In this document: one piece after another, positions 6,601 through 7,248 of the stretch
How the letters are laid out: each line of letters begins with the position of its first letter
Position numbering within the stretch: the first letter of the stretch is position 1
Source: Dehalococcoidia bacterium
GTDB lineage: Bacteria; Chloroflexota; Dehalococcoidia; Lucifugimonadales; UBA3495
NCBI GenBank assembly: GCA_002746355.1
Contig: NVWX01000003.1
Coordinates: 33,602 to 40,849, forward strand
Length of the DNA: 7,248 bases
Direction of reading: 5' to 3'
Notes under the pieces: model-generated
What the model was told of the DNA's origin: nothing
What the model saw: the letters and a program-made list of their open reading frames with translations, nothing else
The model's database searches: none
Translations under genes and position numbers: made by a program

Positions 6601-7149
6601 GGTCTCCAGCCGGACCTCTTGGCCGTCCGTTAGATGGAAGCGGCCGAAGCCGTCTAAGGCATCGGGGTCCACCCCGGTAACCTGCATCTGGCCTTCGCTC
6701 AACTGCGTCCTGGTGTTGATGGTGGGTGCAAACTCGCCGATGCCGGGGGCCAGTCCATCGACGGTTTCCATGTCCGCCAGCTCAACCTTCAGCTGTTCGT
6801 AGCGTTGCTCGGGGAAGTAATTGAAGCTGCCGATGGTATCCGATTCATCAGCCCGGGCCGAGACGATGATCTCGTCGATGGTCCCCAGGGCGTCGATGGC
6901 ATTCTTGCGGATGGAGTAAGTGATGGAGTCGCCAGTGCCGAAGGCGGCCGCCATGATCAGGGTGCTCATCATGATTCCCACGATGATCAGGGCGGTCTGA
7001 GATTTGCGGCGGGGCACGTTGCGCAGTCCCAACTTGAACATGACGGGGTTGCGCCAGGCGACAACAGCCACGATGGCGATCACCGGCAGGAAAATCGCCA
7101 ACAGGACAACCATGATGATGTCCATGGAGACGCCGAACAGTTCTTCCAT
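3676..7149 (-). CDS. Large ABC transporter permease with two FtsX-like domains
   Basis: This is a 1157-residue inner-membrane protein of the FtsX/MacB/LolC permease superfamily, whose members work with an ABC ATPase and typically move lipids, lipoproteins or peptides, or transmit force. An extra N-terminal helix (11-32) precedes the usual MacB-type start LGLRNVPRRKSQTA (40-53) and its helix (52-72). A first extracytoplasmic domain (about 73-392) follows, then three helices (about 395-420, 447-475, 500-522). The first ATPase-coupling loop is RAEMGMARAVGAKRRHLVQ (425-443). A central hydrophobic region (about 555-735) holds some five or six further helices. The second unit has a helix (755-776), an outer domain (about 780-1027) and three helices (about 1028-1050, 1080-1102, 1118-1138). 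Its coupling loop is RRQQIGVLRAIGYRRRMVQ (1056-1074), and the typical end PARQASRIYPAEALRYE closes the protein. The cargo cannot be inferred, and no ATPase gene is in the window. Tandem in-frame TAG codons just upstream prevent an earlier start. Confidence 0.93.
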   Translation of the reverse strand: MEELFGVSMDIIMVVLLAIFLPVIAIVAVVAWRNPVMFKLGLRNVPRRKSQTALIIVGIMMSTLIMAAAFGTGDSITYSIRKNAIDALGTIDEIIVSARADESDTIGSFNYFPEQRYEQLKVELADMETVDGLAPGIGEFAPTINTRTQLSEGQMQVTGVDPDALDGFGRFHLTDGQEVRLETLGPNDALINEEAADELDAVVGDELVTFIAGSSVKFRVQGIVDSGGLAGQGSTLLVRLDRAQEIFGREGLINSVAVSNRGGVFAGAEVSDEVTDALRVLFADRAIAAQLQTLLNRIEVIEQIDLLRLSSGGELADDLGELVKGLGESGLSDAFIGALADEDVQEEVLNAVGDAELPEVERQASTLFAGLAEFRVLDIKKQILDQADQAGSGVTSIFIIMGLFSIMVGVLLIFLIFVMLAAARRAEMGMARAVGAKRRHLVQMFIFEGTAYSLVSGAVGVLLGLGASTVIVFAVNRIFQSGGTGAPENFTMFAHFEIRSAVVAYCLGMVITLATVGISAYRVSRLNIVAAVRGLPPPVQRSDTPFRTRLLAPLRALGRPVILAGTGAWALVRLDGSRGIGLLLEAVWAGLTSPLAFFGAVIQALWVPMSHGWLTAVVGVLFTWLGTSSDEAAPLRIGITLVIVGVGLSIRTFSHRIGLRADVGDRIAYTFMGVGNLAFWVLPFSALRSIFGDIEGGIEMFFISGIAMVAAAVWTVMYNADLLLKLLTFVTSPFGQLRPILVTAAAYPMAAKFRTGLTLAMFALVIFTLIVMSILTEAFSAAVGDSDRVAGGWDIQATVNFNTPIDDIRAAIDEKPGLNNEDITSIGGYTTIPVETRQVGADEQRWRFYAIRAADDQYLRETGANLKLFDAEYGETQEDIWAAVMEDSNLVVVDSLVVPSRGGFGNDEIPFELEGIFYEDTEMEAIDIEVREPRTGQVIPLKVIGVMDRLTDAFGELGLGMIASRQELDEAIPFRIPTTTFRFKAADGVDIAALSKNLESAFRENGMETDVLSELVDDIAAANRAFNNLFTSFMGLGLLVGVASLGVVSLRAVVERRQQIGVLRAIGYRRRMVQLSFLTESSFVVLMGTAIGICLGTIISWNIVKDIQEEVETVRFAIPWLQIIIIVAIAYVFSLATTFMPARQASRIYPAEALRYE

Positions 7150-7165
7150 CTACTACCTGGCGCGG

Positions 7166-7171
7166 CCTCCT
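7166..7171 (-). promoter_or_regulatory. Candidate Shine-Dalgarno sequence, unusually distant
   Basis: AGGAGG on the minus strand is the only good ribosome site upstream of the permease, but it lies 16 bases from the ATG at 7149, well beyond the usual 5-10. No ATG, GTG or TTG sits at normal spacing. The next in-frame ATG (residue 9) is even farther away. Either this start tolerates long spacing, or it is coupled to translation ending at the two TAG codons (7150-7155) that touch the ATG. Confidence 0.4.
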
Positions 7172-7198
7172 GCTCCGACTCTGAATCGACTTTCCCCG

Positions 7199-7246
7199 AG
7201 CAGCGCCCCCACCGTAACCCTCCCCCGTTGCGGCGGGAGAGGGGAC
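7199..7246 (-). repeat. Second copy of the repeat half seen at 136-183
   Basis: Read on the minus strand, this segment matches 136-183 without gaps at 41 of 48 positions. It keeps the hairpin (stem arms 7234-7243 and 7218-7227) including the same internal T-G pair. One stem pair is T-A in the left copy and C-G here. The rest of the element is presumably beyond the window edge. It sits about 50 bases upstream of the permease start, in the same relation to that gene as the left copy has to the MDR gene. Confidence 0.75.
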
Positions 7247-7248
7247 TG

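Noticed and set aside
5665..6802. Several plus-strand frames of 92-170 codons opposite the permease
   Set aside because: Their translations are Ser/Arg/Pro-rich and motif-free. No ribosome site or promoter stands out, and the opposite strand encodes a continuous FtsX-type protein.

Overview
The window is GC-rich bacterial DNA. Its three long genes use mostly G/C at codon third positions, and its short intergenic stretches hold dispersed palindromic repeats of the 'CCCTAACCCTCTCCC' and 'TTCGAC-GGCTCA' types. Together with an MDR quinone reductase, a stand-alone molybdenum hydroxylase large subunit and a very long FtsX-type permease, this looks most like an environmental Chloroflexota genome (SAR202/Dehalococcoidia-like). 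That assignment is inference from style and gene content; no marker gene is present.

Layout, left to right. Positions 1-41 hold what is probably the last codons of an unidentified plus-strand gene. Positions 42-225 are non-coding and dominated by an imperfectly palindromic repeat (about 76-178) with two strong hairpins and a telomere-like four-tract C/G run. A plus-strand quinone oxidoreductase-family MDR gene follows (226-1191). Between it and the next, convergent gene lies a 145-base gap (1192-1336) holding a REP-like inverted repeat. A second copy of the C-rich repeat motif runs straight into the 3' end of the xanthine dehydrogenase-family gene. That gene (1337-3643, minus strand) sits 32 bases downstream of a 1157-residue double FtsX-domain ABC permease (3676-7149, minus strand), so these two genes probably form an operon. 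The right edge (7150-7248) is a leader with an oddly placed Shine-Dalgarno sequence and another copy of the repeat half seen near the left edge.

How the genes relate. The permease needs an ABC ATPase, and the molybdenum hydroxylase needs electron-transfer (2Fe-2S and usually FAD) domains. Neither partner is encoded in the window, so both would have to come from elsewhere in the genome. The MDR gene is transcribed towards the operon from the other side and shows no evident functional link to it. I see no tRNA, rRNA, CRISPR array, transposase or phage gene. I found no convincing new system. The most notable points are the permease architecture, the orphan hydroxylase in an odd context, and the repeat family, which shows a compensatory base-pair change and appears to supply the stop codon of one gene.
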